DNA from: Anaerolineae bacterium
GTDB taxonomy: Bacteria; Chloroflexota; Anaerolineae; Promineifilales; Promineifilaceae
Assembly: GCA_023382655.1 (NCBI GenBank)
Contig: JAHDWK010000002.1
Location: forward strand, 434,001-498,000
Direction: 5' to 3'
DNA: 64,000 nucleotides
How positions within the stretch are numbered: the first letter of the stretch is position 1; each line of letters opens with the position of its first letter. Below, piece by piece: positions 35,063 to 44,685 of this stretch. The translations under genes were made by a program, and so were the position numbers. The notes beneath the pieces were generated by a model. The model ran no database searches. It saw nothing but the letters and a program-made list of their open reading frames with translations, and was not told the origin of the DNA.

Positions 35063-35695
35063 TTAGTTATCCCAGGCGCGGTACGGCCGTGCCTGACGGC
35101 ATAGGGTAATCAACTCTGGCAAACGGCCGCGCCGTTGGTAAAAAGCAATCAGTTCTACTATTTTGTCTCGTTTGCTGCCGGGCAGACCATCGTAGTCAAA
35201 TTCCGTGCCCAAGAACAGTTCCCGCAGTTCACCATCACTAAACGCTTCCTGGATCGCTGCCAGCAGGCGGCGAACATCCACCTGGAATGCCTGCTGCACG
35301 GCCGTGAGCAGATTTTCCAGCCCTTCTTGTTTAGTAACAAAACGCAGGGCCGGGCGCGCCCCATTGCTGTTAGGTTGCAACGCTTCCCGCACGGTGTCTA
35401 CCGTCGCATAGCTGGTGATGATAATGCGAGGGGCTGCCTGACCGTTCATAAAGGCCCGCGCCAGACGGAGACCACTGGTGTCCTTATCATCCATATCATC
35501 TTGCAGCCGGATGTCAATGATCGCCAGGTCAATTTGCTGTTCCACCAGAGCCGACCATGCAGCCAATGGGGACACGGCCGTAACCACTTCATAACCATGC
35601 TGCTCTAAAAATTCCTGGTGCAAAACCAGCGACACGGGATCATTATCGGCCAACAAAATGCGGCGAGTTGGGGAAGTGGGTACTGCTTCAGACAT
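35063..35695 (-). CDS. Receiver domain fused to an effector-associated (EAD) domain
   Basis: This 210-residue protein has a receiver (about 10-140; acidic pair in LLADNDP, acceptor Asp in LAIIDIRLQ, Thr in IITSYA, Lys in FVTKQE) and a C-terminal helical domain (about 145-205). The latter shows FSDGELRELF, FDYDGLPGSKRDKIVEL and YQRRGRLPELI, the pattern of death-like effector-associated domains of bacterial conflict systems. Such domains recruit effectors by homotypic contact. Its ATG overlaps the previous stop (TGATG), and the next gene starts about 5 nt after its end. Confidence 0.78.
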   Translation of the reverse strand: MSEAVPTSPTRRILLADNDPVSLVLHQEFLEQHGYEVVTAVSPLAAWSALVEQQIDLAIIDIRLQDDMDDKDTSGLRLARAFMNGQAAPRIIITSYATVDTVREALQPNSNGARPALRFVTKQEGLENLLTAVQQAFQVDVRRLLAAIQEAFSDGELRELFLGTEFDYDGLPGSKRDKIVELIAFYQRRGRLPELITLCRQARPYRAWDN

Positions 35696-36066
35696 CAACT
35701 ATCTGCTTTCATCGCCTCCGCGCATGTTTGCCTGATTTGCACGGCATCAAACGAGTGACGAATGTAATCCGTTGCCCCGACCATTAACACGGCGCGAGCG
35801 TGCTGCCAGGTAGGTGAGGTAGAGGCCACAATAATGGGCATTTCACACTGCTGTTGGTGTAACTGTTCTACCAGTTTTACCACATCTTGGGCAAAACCGC
35901 TGGCATCCAGCAATAACAGGTCTGGCGGAGTCGCTGCCAGGGCAGGCCAGATATCATCTTCGCCAAAGACAAAGACATCACCCAGAGATTGTACCGCGTT
36001 GCTCACGGCCGTGACCCAGGGCGATGCTTCATTTTGCGTCAGGATAAAAAGACGTTTCTTTTCCAC
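35695..36066 (-). CDS. Degenerate receiver (pseudo-receiver) protein
   Basis: This protein of about 123 residues has a receiver-like fold (RLFILTQNEASP, LLLLDASGFAQD, MPIIVASTSP, GATDYIRHSFD). The acceptor-position Asp is kept, but the acidic pair after strand 1 is missing and the conserved Lys is Arg, so phosphorylation is doubtful. I start it at a GTG (VEKKRL); a longer frame runs through repeat DNA and the kinase 3' end. It lies between the multi-GAF kinase and the receiver-EAD gene. Confidence 0.65.
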   Translation of the reverse strand: MEKKRLFILTQNEASPWVTAVSNAVQSLGDVFVFGEDDIWPALAATPPDLLLLDASGFAQDVVKLVEQLHQQQCEMPIIVASTSPTWQHARAVLMVGATDYIRHSFDAVQIRQTCAEAMKADS

Positions 36067-36083
36067 AAAGATATTCTCACTGA

Positions 36084-36110
36084 TGGCCGATAACCGATTA
36101 CGGATTACCG
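36084..36110. repeat. CCGATTACGGATTACCGG repeat tract
   Basis: A short tract of GATAACCGATTACGGATTACC units overlaps the last kinase codons and fills the gap to the pseudo-receiver gene. Confidence 0.6.
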
Positions 36111-39100
36111 GCTTCATGTATCGGCAGTGACAACACCAACGTCGCCCCCCGATTTGGCGCGTTGCGGGCATACACATCACCCCCGTAGGTCTGCACAATC
36201 GCCTGTACCATCAACAGCCCACGCCCTAAATGTCCCTCGCGGCGCGGCCGTTTCAACGACCCTTTGAACAACGCCGGCAGCAGCGGTTCGGGGATGCCCG
36301 GGCCGGTATCCTGAATGGCAATTTCCACCTGATCGTGGTTAAGTACGGTTTCAATGGTTAACCGCTGCACGGAGGAGTGCTTCATGGCATCAATGGCATT
36401 ATCAATCACCAGATCCAGTGCCAGCCGCAGCCATTCGGCGCTGGCCCACACCAGGATGTTAGTGGTTGGTTCCAACCGCAATGTGGGCGGAGACAAAACA
36501 GCATATTTATCATCTTCCCACAACTGCACAATGCGTTCCCGGATCAGGTCATTGATCACCAGCCGGTCAGCCCCTTCCTCTGAGGAGAGCGGCGGCGTGA
36601 TGGGGCGGCTCATGACCCGTTCGGCCAGGTTATGAATCATGGTCAGTTTGGCTTTGATTTGCTGGCGGTGAGCTTCGTGGGGCACGGCCGTAGCCAGTGA
36701 CCCTTTGACCATATCGGCCGCATTGCGGATATTGACCGCGTCGGCCGTAATGCTGTGCCGCCAGGCATTGCTGGCCATCCCCATCCAGGCCAGCGCCGTG
36801 TAAGCGCCCACCTGTCCTTTTGTCTTCTTCAGCTCTTCCAGGTGGCGCATCTTGGCAATGGCTACCCCGGCCTGCGCCGCCAACGTTTCCAGCAGGGTGA
36901 TCTGGTTCCGGGAAAAGTAGCGTGGCAGGGAATTATAAACATGCATCACGGCGATCACGCTGCCTTCGCTCAAGACCGGTACGCCGACCAACGACCGTCG
37001 CCCTTTTTGCACAATCGTGGGGTTCACGTTGGTCACATAAAGCGCGTCGTAGATAAAAACGGGGCGGCGGGTACGCACCACATTGCGTGTAAAACCACGA
37101 CGGCGAGCGGTGGTCTGGTACGGCCGTAAAACCTCTCCCGGCCCATCCACTGTATACGCCGGTGAAAAACGTTCATTGGCTTCATCCCAAAACAAAAAAC
37201 TGGCCGAAGCTGTACGGGTTAACTTCAACGCGGCCTCCAGCACCAACTGCATCACCTCATGCTCATCAGTCGCGCCTGCCAATAAAGCGGACACCTCCTG
37301 CAAAATTTGTGCCTCACGGAACGTGTTGGCGTTTTGAATGGCGATAGCCGCCTGGGCCGCTAACGCTACCAACGCCTCCTGGTCTCGTTCGTCAAACGCC
37401 CCTGGTTGGGAATGTTCCACATTGATCACCCCCACCACGTGCCCTTCTATCTTAATTGGTACGGCCAATTCTGAGCAGGTATCTTCGCTGTAAGCCAGAT
37501 AATTTGGATCGGCTTGAACATTGGTCACCAACTGTGGCTCGCCTGTTTTGAAGGCGCGGCCCGTAATGCCATATTGCTGCGGCTGGCTGAGGTCAATGCG
37601 CCCCGGACGCTGGCGCAGCCCGGCTAACATCTCCGGGGGATAAGCCGCGGCAAAAGTGAGATGACTGCCCTCTTGCAGCAACAGGCAGCTAAACTCGGCC
37701 TGCAATCCTTGCGTGCCGGTAAGCTTCCACACTTGTTCTACCAGATTGGTCAGAATCTCGTCCAGATTGAGCGATTCAACCACCACCTGCCCGGCGTCAT
37801 ACAGCGCCCGCAAGGTGACAGCCTGCTGCCCGGCCCGGCTATACAATTGAGCGTTGTGAATGGCATTGGCAATCTGGTTGGTCATCATTTCCAGGGTGTT
37901 AATCTGGTCATCTTGCAGACCCCCATCGCCCCGGTGTTGCAAATCCAGCACGCCGATCACCTGACCGCGCGTTATGAGAGGGAAGGTGGCTTCGGAGCGT
38001 GTGTGCAACAGGAGGGGGTTGCGTAAATAACGGTCATTCTGGCTGACATCGTCCACAATCTGGTAACGGCCGTCTTTTGCCACCTGCCCTACCAAACCCT
38101 GTTCACCTACCTTGAGTTTGTAGCCATCCCCCACCATACGCTGCCCATTTTCCGAAGAAGCGGCGCGCATCACCACATATTCGCGTTTCTCATCCATGAG
38201 GAAAATCGCGGCGTGGTAAAAACCAAAGTCGGTGGCGATGGCATGGACAATTTTCTTGAGTAGCTTTTGTTCATTCAGGGTGCTGTTGGCATGGCCGGCG
38301 ACCTGGGAGGCCAGATGCAGCAAACCTGCCTGGCGCACGGCCGTGCCATATAACTGTGCATTTTTCATGGCAATGGCCGCCTGCCCCGCCAGCGCTTCCA
38401 GGGCGCGAATATCCTCTTTGTCAAACGCGGCATACTCCGAATGCTCTACATTGATAATGCCCACCACGTCCCCTTCCAGGATGATAGGCATCACCAGTTC
38501 CGAGCGGGTTTCTTTGTGGGAGCGCAAATAGTCGGGATCATCATCCACATTGGCTACTAACTGTGGCTGCCTGGTTTTATAGGCGCGGTGCATAATCCCG
38601 GTACGGCCGTGCCCCCCCGCTGCCCAATCCACAAATGGCCCCACCGCCTGGCGCGTCTTTTGTAGTTCCTCTCGTGGATACGCCGAAACCACTCTGGCCC
38701 GCACGCCTTCCTCCACCAGCCAGATGCTGCAATAACTGACGCGCCGCCCGGTAAAACTCACCAGTTGCCACGACTGTTCCGCAATATGGTCCAAAATTTG
38801 CTGTTGGTTCAATGACCCCGTCACTACCTGCCCGGCATGATGGAGTACCTCCAACGCCGCTGTGCGCCTTTGTTTACGTTCAAACAATTGAGCATTGTGA
38901 ATGGCGATTGCGGCCTGATTGGCCGAAAGTTCAATGTGCCGTAGCTCGTTTTCTGTAAAATGGTGCGGCTGGCGATAATTGATAAACAACATACCCACAA
39001 TCTGCCCGCTCATTTGCAGCCGCGCGGCCACACAAGCGATCACTTCCTCCTCTAACCGGAAGCGACTGACAGCAAACAGCGGGTCGGCCAGTGTATTTTC

Positions 39101-41521
39101 GACCACGATCAGCTTTGGCCCCTGTTCCAGCAGGGTGCGCACCAACCGGCTGGGCCGCATCATATCTGGCTCTACCTCGTCATGCAGAAAACCATGTACA
39201 GTCGGCGGCGGAATCAACAAATCCCGCACCTGGTCATACACATGAATCGTCACCAGGTCACAATGCCAGGCGCGGTAAATGCCGGCGGCCACCGCTGCTA
39301 ACGTTTCCGGCAGATTCGCCAGCGTGGTGGCGTCGGCAATCAGAGCAGTGGTTTCTCTGGCCTGCCCCAACTGCGCCAGCAGACGGGCGTTGCGCAGCGC
39401 CAACGCCCCATGGTTGGCAAATGTTTGGGCAATCTCCTGCTCCTGGATGGTGAATGTTTTAGGCCGGTTGTAATTCACGTACAACGTGCCCAACTTTTCA
39501 TCCCCCACGCCCAGGGCGATGCCTTGAAAGCTGCGCGCCCCGGCGCCGCGCAGCAACAGCAATGTGGAATCACCCATAAAGGGGTACGCTTCCTGGTCGT
39601 CCACATTTTCCATGCCCAGCCAGCCCATTTTCAGCACGGTGTCGGTAGTGCCGCCGGGGCGTGGCCCCTGTTTGCGAGAACGCCGCCACACGTCTTCGGG
39701 GATGCCGTAGGCGACAGAATCCTCCGGTATAAATTCCAGCCGGGACTCATCATAAGACCAGATAACGGCCGAATCAGCCCGCAATACCTGGCAGGCGCTT
39801 TCCACAATCTGGTTGAGGACGGCGGGTAGCCCTTCGGCGTGAGCCAGCATCTCCGCCGCCTGGCGCATGTGTTCCAATTCGCCCATTTTGCGGGCATTTT
39901 CATACGCAATGGCTGCCTGGTTCACAAACAGTTGCAGCGCTTCAATTTCGGCCTCTGTAAAGGTGCGGGGGGCGTCATAATAGACCCACATCACGCCTAA
40001 ACATTCGCCTTCAATGGAAACAGGCAGCCCGGCGGCGGCCCGGATGCCCCGCGCAAAAAAGCTGGGGTTTGCCCGGTCAGGCGCCTGCTGGTAATCCTCG
40101 ATAATTTGTGGTTGCCCGGTGCGCACAACGGCCATAGAGAGGCCGTTGGGACGGATGACACTTTTGACGTTGACGTGGTCGTCTTCGGAGATGAGGAGGT
40201 CTGTCACCTGGCCGGTGTGCTGGTCAATGAGAAACATGCGTACGCCGGTTGCGGCGGCGACTTCTTTAGCCTGGTTGACAATGTCTTGCCATACCTGCCG
40301 GGGATCGCGGGAGGTGACGAGGGTGTTGCTCGCCTGGTAAAACTGGTGCAGCCGTTGCCGCGCGCGTTCCGATTGGTTGAGCAGGCGGGCTTTTTCCAGG
40401 CCGATGGCGGCTTGCAGGGCAAACCGTTCCAGTATGTCTATGTCGTTGGCAAAGAGACGGTGGTTTTGTTCGGCGTCGGCTATGAAGAGCACGGCCGTGA
40501 CCCGATCCTCTTGTTTCAGCGGAATGGCAACCACGGTTTGCAGTCCCAGCCCGGCCAAGAGGGGATCCTGTTCCGGCCAATGGGGATAATCGTTGGTACT
40601 CAGGGTGATGCCGCTGCGGGCAGCCTGGCCTAGCAGTCCGTCTGCCAGGCGGATCTGGCGGCCGACCCATTCGGGCGGCAGGCCATACACATCGGTAAGT
40701 GTCAGACTGGCGGTGTCGGCGTAAAAGAGGCCGCTGGCGGTGCAGCCTACCAGTTCGGCTGCCAGCCGGATCACGTCCTGGCGCAGGCGGGATGTGTTTT
40801 GTTGGGCCAGGATGCGGCGCGAGGTTTCATCTAGTGTGGCCAGCAGATGGCTACGGCGCTGGCTTTCTTCGTGAGCTTGCAGCCGTTCGATGAGTACGGC
40901 CGTTTGCCGGGCAATGGTCAGGGTGAGTTCAATCCGGGCAGCGGTAAAAGGGGTAGTTTCTCCAGGGCGCATTTCCGCCAGAAATAACAGCCCCACCGCG
41001 CGGCGGCCCGAACGCAAGGGAACGGCCAACATGGATTGGATGTCGGTTTCTAGCTCTACCTGACGTGACCAACGTTGTAAAATGCTGCGCCCGACCCGGC
41101 CGTTGATTTTGATGACGCTGTAGGGATGTTCGTAGAGTAGTTCGTCGAGGCGCGGCCAGTCGGCGATGGCCGTTGGCTGGCCCAGGCCAGGCTGCCAGGG
41201 AAGGGTGGTGGAATCGTCCGGGTGGGGGGAAATGGCGACGGCCGTCAGATACCGGCTGTCTGGGTCTAGCAGAAAAATGTGGCAAAAAGAAGCGCCCATA
41301 TGCCTGACCATCAGATGCGCCAGGTCTTGCAGGCCGCGCGTCAGATTCTCCGCTTCCGCCAGCAAATTACTGGCGGCCAACAGCAAATTGAGCCGCTGCT
41401 GCGTCTCCACCATTTCCCCTTTCAGATTGCTGGCGGTCGTGCCATCCTGGCCAATGACCAACAATTGCTCATATGGAATGTCAATGTGGGGATCGCTGTG
41501 TAATTGGTCGGTTTTGCGCAT
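36098..41521 (-). CDS. Giant histidine kinase with about nine GAF domains
   Basis: This 1807-residue cytosolic protein carries about nine GAF domains between residues 30 and 1550, each opening with a helix such as LATLDETSRRIL, MRQAAEMLAHAEG or TLRALYDAGQVV. Several share the motif GVINVEHS or the like. The kinase core is C-terminal: a dimerisation helix pair with a His in NAWRHSITADAV, then an ATPase domain with the N-box VIDNAIDAMK, G1 DTGPGIPE and G2 GHLGRGLLMV. The His box is atypical. AAGGAG lies 7 nt before the ATG. It heads the operon down to 33094, whose receivers are the likely partners. Confidence 0.9.
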   Translation of the reverse strand: MRKTDQLHSDPHIDIPYEQLLVIGQDGTTASNLKGEMVETQQRLNLLLAASNLLAEAENLTRGLQDLAHLMVRHMGASFCHIFLLDPDSRYLTAVAISPHPDDSTTLPWQPGLGQPTAIADWPRLDELLYEHPYSVIKINGRVGRSILQRWSRQVELETDIQSMLAVPLRSGRRAVGLLFLAEMRPGETTPFTAARIELTLTIARQTAVLIERLQAHEESQRRSHLLATLDETSRRILAQQNTSRLRQDVIRLAAELVGCTASGLFYADTASLTLTDVYGLPPEWVGRQIRLADGLLGQAARSGITLSTNDYPHWPEQDPLLAGLGLQTVVAIPLKQEDRVTAVLFIADAEQNHRLFANDIDILERFALQAAIGLEKARLLNQSERARQRLHQFYQASNTLVTSRDPRQVWQDIVNQAKEVAAATGVRMFLIDQHTGQVTDLLISEDDHVNVKSVIRPNGLSMAVVRTGQPQIIEDYQQAPDRANPSFFARGIRAAAGLPVSIEGECLGVMWVYYDAPRTFTEAEIEALQLFVNQAAIAYENARKMGELEHMRQAAEMLAHAEGLPAVLNQIVESACQVLRADSAVIWSYDESRLEFIPEDSVAYGIPEDVWRRSRKQGPRPGGTTDTVLKMGWLGMENVDDQEAYPFMGDSTLLLLRGAGARSFQGIALGVGDEKLGTLYVNYNRPKTFTIQEQEIAQTFANHGALALRNARLLAQLGQARETTALIADATTLANLPETLAAVAAGIYRAWHCDLVTIHVYDQVRDLLIPPPTVHGFLHDEVEPDMMRPSRLVRTLLEQGPKLIVVENTLADPLFAVSRFRLEEEVIACVAARLQMSGQIVGMLFINYRQPHHFTENELRHIELSANQAAIAIHNAQLFERKQRRTAALEVLHHAGQVVTGSLNQQQILDHIAEQSWQLVSFTGRRVSYCSIWLVEEGVRARVVSAYPREELQKTRQAVGPFVDWAAGGHGRTGIMHRAYKTRQPQLVANVDDDPDYLRSHKETRSELVMPIILEGDVVGIINVEHSEYAAFDKEDIRALEALAGQAAIAMKNAQLYGTAVRQAGLLHLASQVAGHANSTLNEQKLLKKIVHAIATDFGFYHAAIFLMDEKREYVVMRAASSENGQRMVGDGYKLKVGEQGLVGQVAKDGRYQIVDDVSQNDRYLRNPLLLHTRSEATFPLITRGQVIGVLDLQHRGDGGLQDDQINTLEMMTNQIANAIHNAQLYSRAGQQAVTLRALYDAGQVVVESLNLDEILTNLVEQVWKLTGTQGLQAEFSCLLLQEGSHLTFAAAYPPEMLAGLRQRPGRIDLSQPQQYGITGRAFKTGEPQLVTNVQADPNYLAYSEDTCSELAVPIKIEGHVVGVINVEHSQPGAFDERDQEALVALAAQAAIAIQNANTFREAQILQEVSALLAGATDEHEVMQLVLEAALKLTRTASASFLFWDEANERFSPAYTVDGPGEVLRPYQTTARRRGFTRNVVRTRRPVFIYDALYVTNVNPTIVQKGRRSLVGVPVLSEGSVIAVMHVYNSLPRYFSRNQITLLETLAAQAGVAIAKMRHLEELKKTKGQVGAYTALAWMGMASNAWRHSITADAVNIRNAADMVKGSLATAVPHEAHRQQIKAKLTMIHNLAERVMSRPITPPLSSEEGADRLVINDLIRERIVQLWEDDKYAVLSPPTLRLEPTTNILVWASAEWLRLALDLVIDNAIDAMKHSSVQRLTIETVLNHDQVEIAIQDTGPGIPEPLLPALFKGSLKRPRREGHLGRGLLMVQAIVQTYGGDVYARNAPNRGATLVLSLPIHEAGNP

Positions 41522-41875
41522 AAACCGTCTCCTTCGGAATTATGAATTATGAAGGATGAATTATGAATCTTTATCAAGGAAACCAGGGCATCCCCCCCGT
41601 TTCGCCAACCCCCAAACTGGCGGCTGATAGCGTTGTTTATACCATATCGCCGCCGGTTGGGAACGGGTAATTGTCTGGCAATTTTCTGGCAGATGGCGAA
41701 GATGCCGTTATAATTCCGCCGTGTACCGGAAATCGTGTGTTGTAACACATCGTGAATAGTGTGTTGACCGTGATTCGTAACTCGTAATCCGTGAACCGTA
41801 AGCCGATGTCCGATATCGGCCTTCAAGTGACCGATTACCGATAACCAATTACTGGCAACAGTGGAGGAGGGTGTC
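41522..41875. other. Intergenic region between divergent kinase and phospholipase genes
   Basis: This 354-bp stretch holds no gene. It contains a TTATGAA-type repeat (41537-41568, near copy of 10918-10950), a TATAAT at 41709-41714 that may serve the plus strand, TGTGTTGTAACACA (41736-41749, a 6-bp-arm palindrome just after it), a TATAAA at 41636-41641 on the minus strand, and CGTAATCC/CCGATTACC repeats (41769-41849). Confidence 0.5.
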
Positions 41876-44326
41876 ATGTTCAAGCGACTGTTGGGGTTAA
41901 CAACTGCTGTGATTTTGCCATTGCTGCTTTTGGCGGCGCTGCTGGCTGTGCCCTGGGCGGCAGCCGGCGGCTCGACTGTGCTTATTGAGGCCGTGCTGTA
42001 CGATGGTCACGAGTTAAGCGATGCCGACGAAGCGGTGCGCATCCACAATGTCAGTAATCAGGTGGTAGATATTTCCGGCTGGCAGTTAAATGATGGTGAA
42101 AGTTCCACGGCCGTCATCCCCTTCACCACCACCCTCGCCCCCGGTCAGGCGATCTGGCTGGCGAAAGATGGCGCTGCTTTCCAACGCCAGTTTGGTTTCC
42201 CGCCTGACTTTGAACGCAATGATACCCTGCCTGGTGTGCCCAATCTGGGTGGGACCTGGCCCAGCCTGGCCAATACCGGCGACCAGGTGATGCTGCGTGA
42301 TGCGGCCAATGCACTCATAGATTGCCTGGCGTATGAAAGCAACCCTAACGAGCAATGTGGCGCTGCCTGGGTTGGCCCGGCCGTGCAGCCGTATGCCCCC
42401 ACCACCAGCTTCAGCAGCAATGGGCAGATTCTCTACCGCGCCCGTGACCAGCAAACTGGTCTACCGCTGCCGGATACAGATCGTGCGGTTGATTGGGCGC
42501 AGGGGAATACAGATGTCAGCGACGGCCGTAAAGTGCTGTTCCCCGGCTGGGATTTAGACGAGTTTTTCTGGACGGCGCAGATGACGGAAACGGCCGTGCT
42601 CACCATCGCTATCGCCCCCGATAATGCCTATCACGCCATTGTCAGCCAGATTCACAGCGCCCAAACCAGCATCCAGATTGAGACCCAGACCTTTGAAAAT
42701 ATCGCCATCGCCGAGGCGCTGCTGGCAGCGCGGCAGCGGGGCGTCGCCATCACCATCCTCATGGAAGCGGAACCGGTCGGCGGGGTCAGTGACCAGGAGC
42801 GCTATATTTGCCAGCTGTTGGCGGATGCTGGCGCGAACTGCTGGTTCATGTTTAACGAAAGCGATCAGAGAATCTATGACCGTTACACCTACCTGCACGC
42901 CAAATTTATCCTGATTGATGGACAACGGTTGATTATCAGCAGCGAAAATCTTAGCCCCAACAGCCTGCCCTATGATGACAAAAGCGACGGCACCTGGGGG
43001 CGGCGTGGTGTGGTGCTGATCACCGATGCCCCCGGTGTGGTCAGCCATGTGCAGACCATCTTTGACCGCGATTTTGACCCGACAGCCCACGCGGATATTA
43101 CCGGGACGCACCTGATTGGTGCGCCGCCGCCCGGTTTTGTGCCGGTGACGGTCACTGGCGGTATCAGTTACCCGGTGCGCTTTTTGGCGCCAACGGCCGT
43201 ACACGGCACCTTTGCCTTTGAACTGGTGCAGTCGCCGGAAAATAGCCTGCGTCGGAACGACGGTTTACTGGGCATGGTCAACCGGGCCGCGGTGGGGGAT
43301 GTGGTCCTGGTGCAGCAGTTGGATGAACGGCCGTATTGGGGTTCTTCCCTCTCCAATCCCGCAGACGATCCCAGTCCCCGGCTGGAAGCGTATATCGCCG
43401 CCGCCCGGCGTGGTGCGGTGGTGCGGCTGCTGCTAGACAGTTTTTTTGACAGCGGCAACCCGGTCAGTAATAGCGCCGCCTGTGCTTATGTCAACAATCT
43501 GGCCCAGGTAGAATCATTGGATATGGTGTGCAAAACGGGTAACCCCACCGGTTTGGGGATTCATAACAAGATGGTGCTGGTGCAGGCCAACGGCCGTGGC
43601 TACGTTCACGTGGGCAGTCTGAATGGCTCCGAACTTTCCAGCAAAGGCAACCGCGAACTGGCACTGCAAGTGCAATCTGACGCCGCCTATAATCTGCTGG
43701 CGGAGATGTTTTGGGGTGATTGGGGCTATCGGCTGCACATGCCCCTTATCATGCGTGATTACATCCCCCCTGCCCGTTATGTTCTCATCAGCGAAGTGCT
43801 GTATGACCCCGGTGGCGCTCAGGATGATGCCGAATTTATTGAACTGGTGAACCCTACCGGCCAACCTGTTGACCTGAGTCATTACAGCCTGGGTGACGCC
43901 GTCAACCCGACCGATTTTGAAGATGTGCGCCGTTTTCCGGCCGGCGTCCTCATCGCTCCCGGACAAACGTTGGTCATCGCTACCACCGCGACTGCATTTT
44001 TCGCTGAATACGGCTTTAACCCGGACTTTGAAATTCTGGACACTGATCCGCTGGTGCCAGATATGATTGATGATCTTGCCTGGGGTGATCCGAACACCTT
44101 CTTGCGACTGGGAAACAGTGGGGATGAAGTGATTCTGCGTGATCCTCATAACCAGGTAGTAGATGCCATTGCCTACGGGTCGGGGGCGTTTCCCGGTGTT
44201 GTGGGCTGCAACCTCGTTTCCACATCCAATGCCAGCCTGGAGCGTTACCCTTACTGGATAGACCGCGATGATTGCCTGGTTGATTTCAGGGAATGGCACT
44301 TCCCAAACCCTGGTAGCCTGCCCTGA
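41876..44326 (+). CDS. Secreted phospholipase D-like protein with lamin-tail domains
   Basis: This 816-residue protein has a signal peptide (LLGLTTAVILPLLLLAALLA), a lamin-tail domain (about 30-140), a PLD phosphodiesterase unit (about 220-600) and a second lamin-tail domain (about 635-810). The two HKD motifs are YLHAKFILIDG and GIHNKMVLVQANG, each followed by the SEN/GSLN element. It could be a secreted nuclease or phospholipase. The start at MFKRLL follows GGAGGAGG. A terminator lies just past the stop. Confidence 0.9.
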   Translation: MFKRLLGLTTAVILPLLLLAALLAVPWAAAGGSTVLIEAVLYDGHELSDADEAVRIHNVSNQVVDISGWQLNDGESSTAVIPFTTTLAPGQAIWLAKDGAAFQRQFGFPPDFERNDTLPGVPNLGGTWPSLANTGDQVMLRDAANALIDCLAYESNPNEQCGAAWVGPAVQPYAPTTSFSSNGQILYRARDQQTGLPLPDTDRAVDWAQGNTDVSDGRKVLFPGWDLDEFFWTAQMTETAVLTIAIAPDNAYHAIVSQIHSAQTSIQIETQTFENIAIAEALLAARQRGVAITILMEAEPVGGVSDQERYICQLLADAGANCWFMFNESDQRIYDRYTYLHAKFILIDGQRLIISSENLSPNSLPYDDKSDGTWGRRGVVLITDAPGVVSHVQTIFDRDFDPTAHADITGTHLIGAPPPGFVPVTVTGGISYPVRFLAPTAVHGTFAFELVQSPENSLRRNDGLLGMVNRAAVGDVVLVQQLDERPYWGSSLSNPADDPSPRLEAYIAAARRGAVVRLLLDSFFDSGNPVSNSAACAYVNNLAQVESLDMVCKTGNPTGLGIHNKMVLVQANGRGYVHVGSLNGSELSSKGNRELALQVQSDAAYNLLAEMFWGDWGYRLHMPLIMRDYIPPARYVLISEVLYDPGGAQDDAEFIELVNPTGQPVDLSHYSLGDAVNPTDFEDVRRFPAGVLIAPGQTLVIATTATAFFAEYGFNPDFEILDTDPLVPDMIDDLAWGDPNTFLRLGNSGDEVILRDPHNQVVDAIAYGSGAFPGVVGCNLVSTSNASLERYPYWIDRDDCLVDFREWHFPNPGSLP

Positions 44327-44331
44327 TTATG

Positions 44332-44361
44332 AAAGAACCTGCCATCAGGCAGGTTCTTTTT
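44332..44361 (+). terminator. Rho-independent terminator after the PLD gene
   Basis: GAACCTGCC (44335-44343) pairs with GGCAGGTTC (44348-44356) over an ATCA loop, followed by five T. It lies 6 nt past the stop. Confidence 0.9.
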
Positions 44362-44393
44362 ACCAGGAGAAGCAGTAAAGAATTAGACAGAAG

Positions 44394-44570
44394 TTAGTCG
44401 TCGCCAAATAGATCAGCCGGGTCTACCACTGTGGTGCTGCCATCAGGAACGGGAAACGGAGAACCGGCGCGTGTGCTGATTTTGCCTTTATAAATGATTG
44501 CAGGTCGTTCATAAGGAGCGCGACTGTCCGCACTTAATGTCCGGTCATCGCGCCCAAATTCTTTTTTCAT
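44394..44570 (-). CDS. RiPP precursor-like peptide with lasso-type leader motif
   Basis: This 58-residue gene starts at an ATG (44568-44570) behind AAGGAG at 7 nt spacing and ends with TAA at 44394-44396. The middle reads YERPAIIYKGKISTRAGSP, matching the lasso leader pattern Tyr-x2-Pro-x-hydrophobic-x3-Gly followed by a conserved Thr. The C-terminus (FPVPDGSTTVVDPADLFGDD) would be the core or a follower. No lasso cyclase, PqqD-like or protease gene lies in the window. A near-consensus promoter at 44686-44714 supports real expression. Product and maturation are unproven. Confidence 0.7.
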   Translation of the reverse strand: MKKEFGRDDRTLSADSRAPYERPAIIYKGKISTRAGSPFPVPDGSTTVVDPADLFGDD

Positions 44571-44685
44571 ACCCTTTCTCCTTGGAATGTCACACTGAAA
44601 TGGGATTGGCGGTACCTCTGGCTACTAATTTACCATTACGACGCAAAATTAAGGCACACACAAATCATAAAAAAATCACAAAGCA

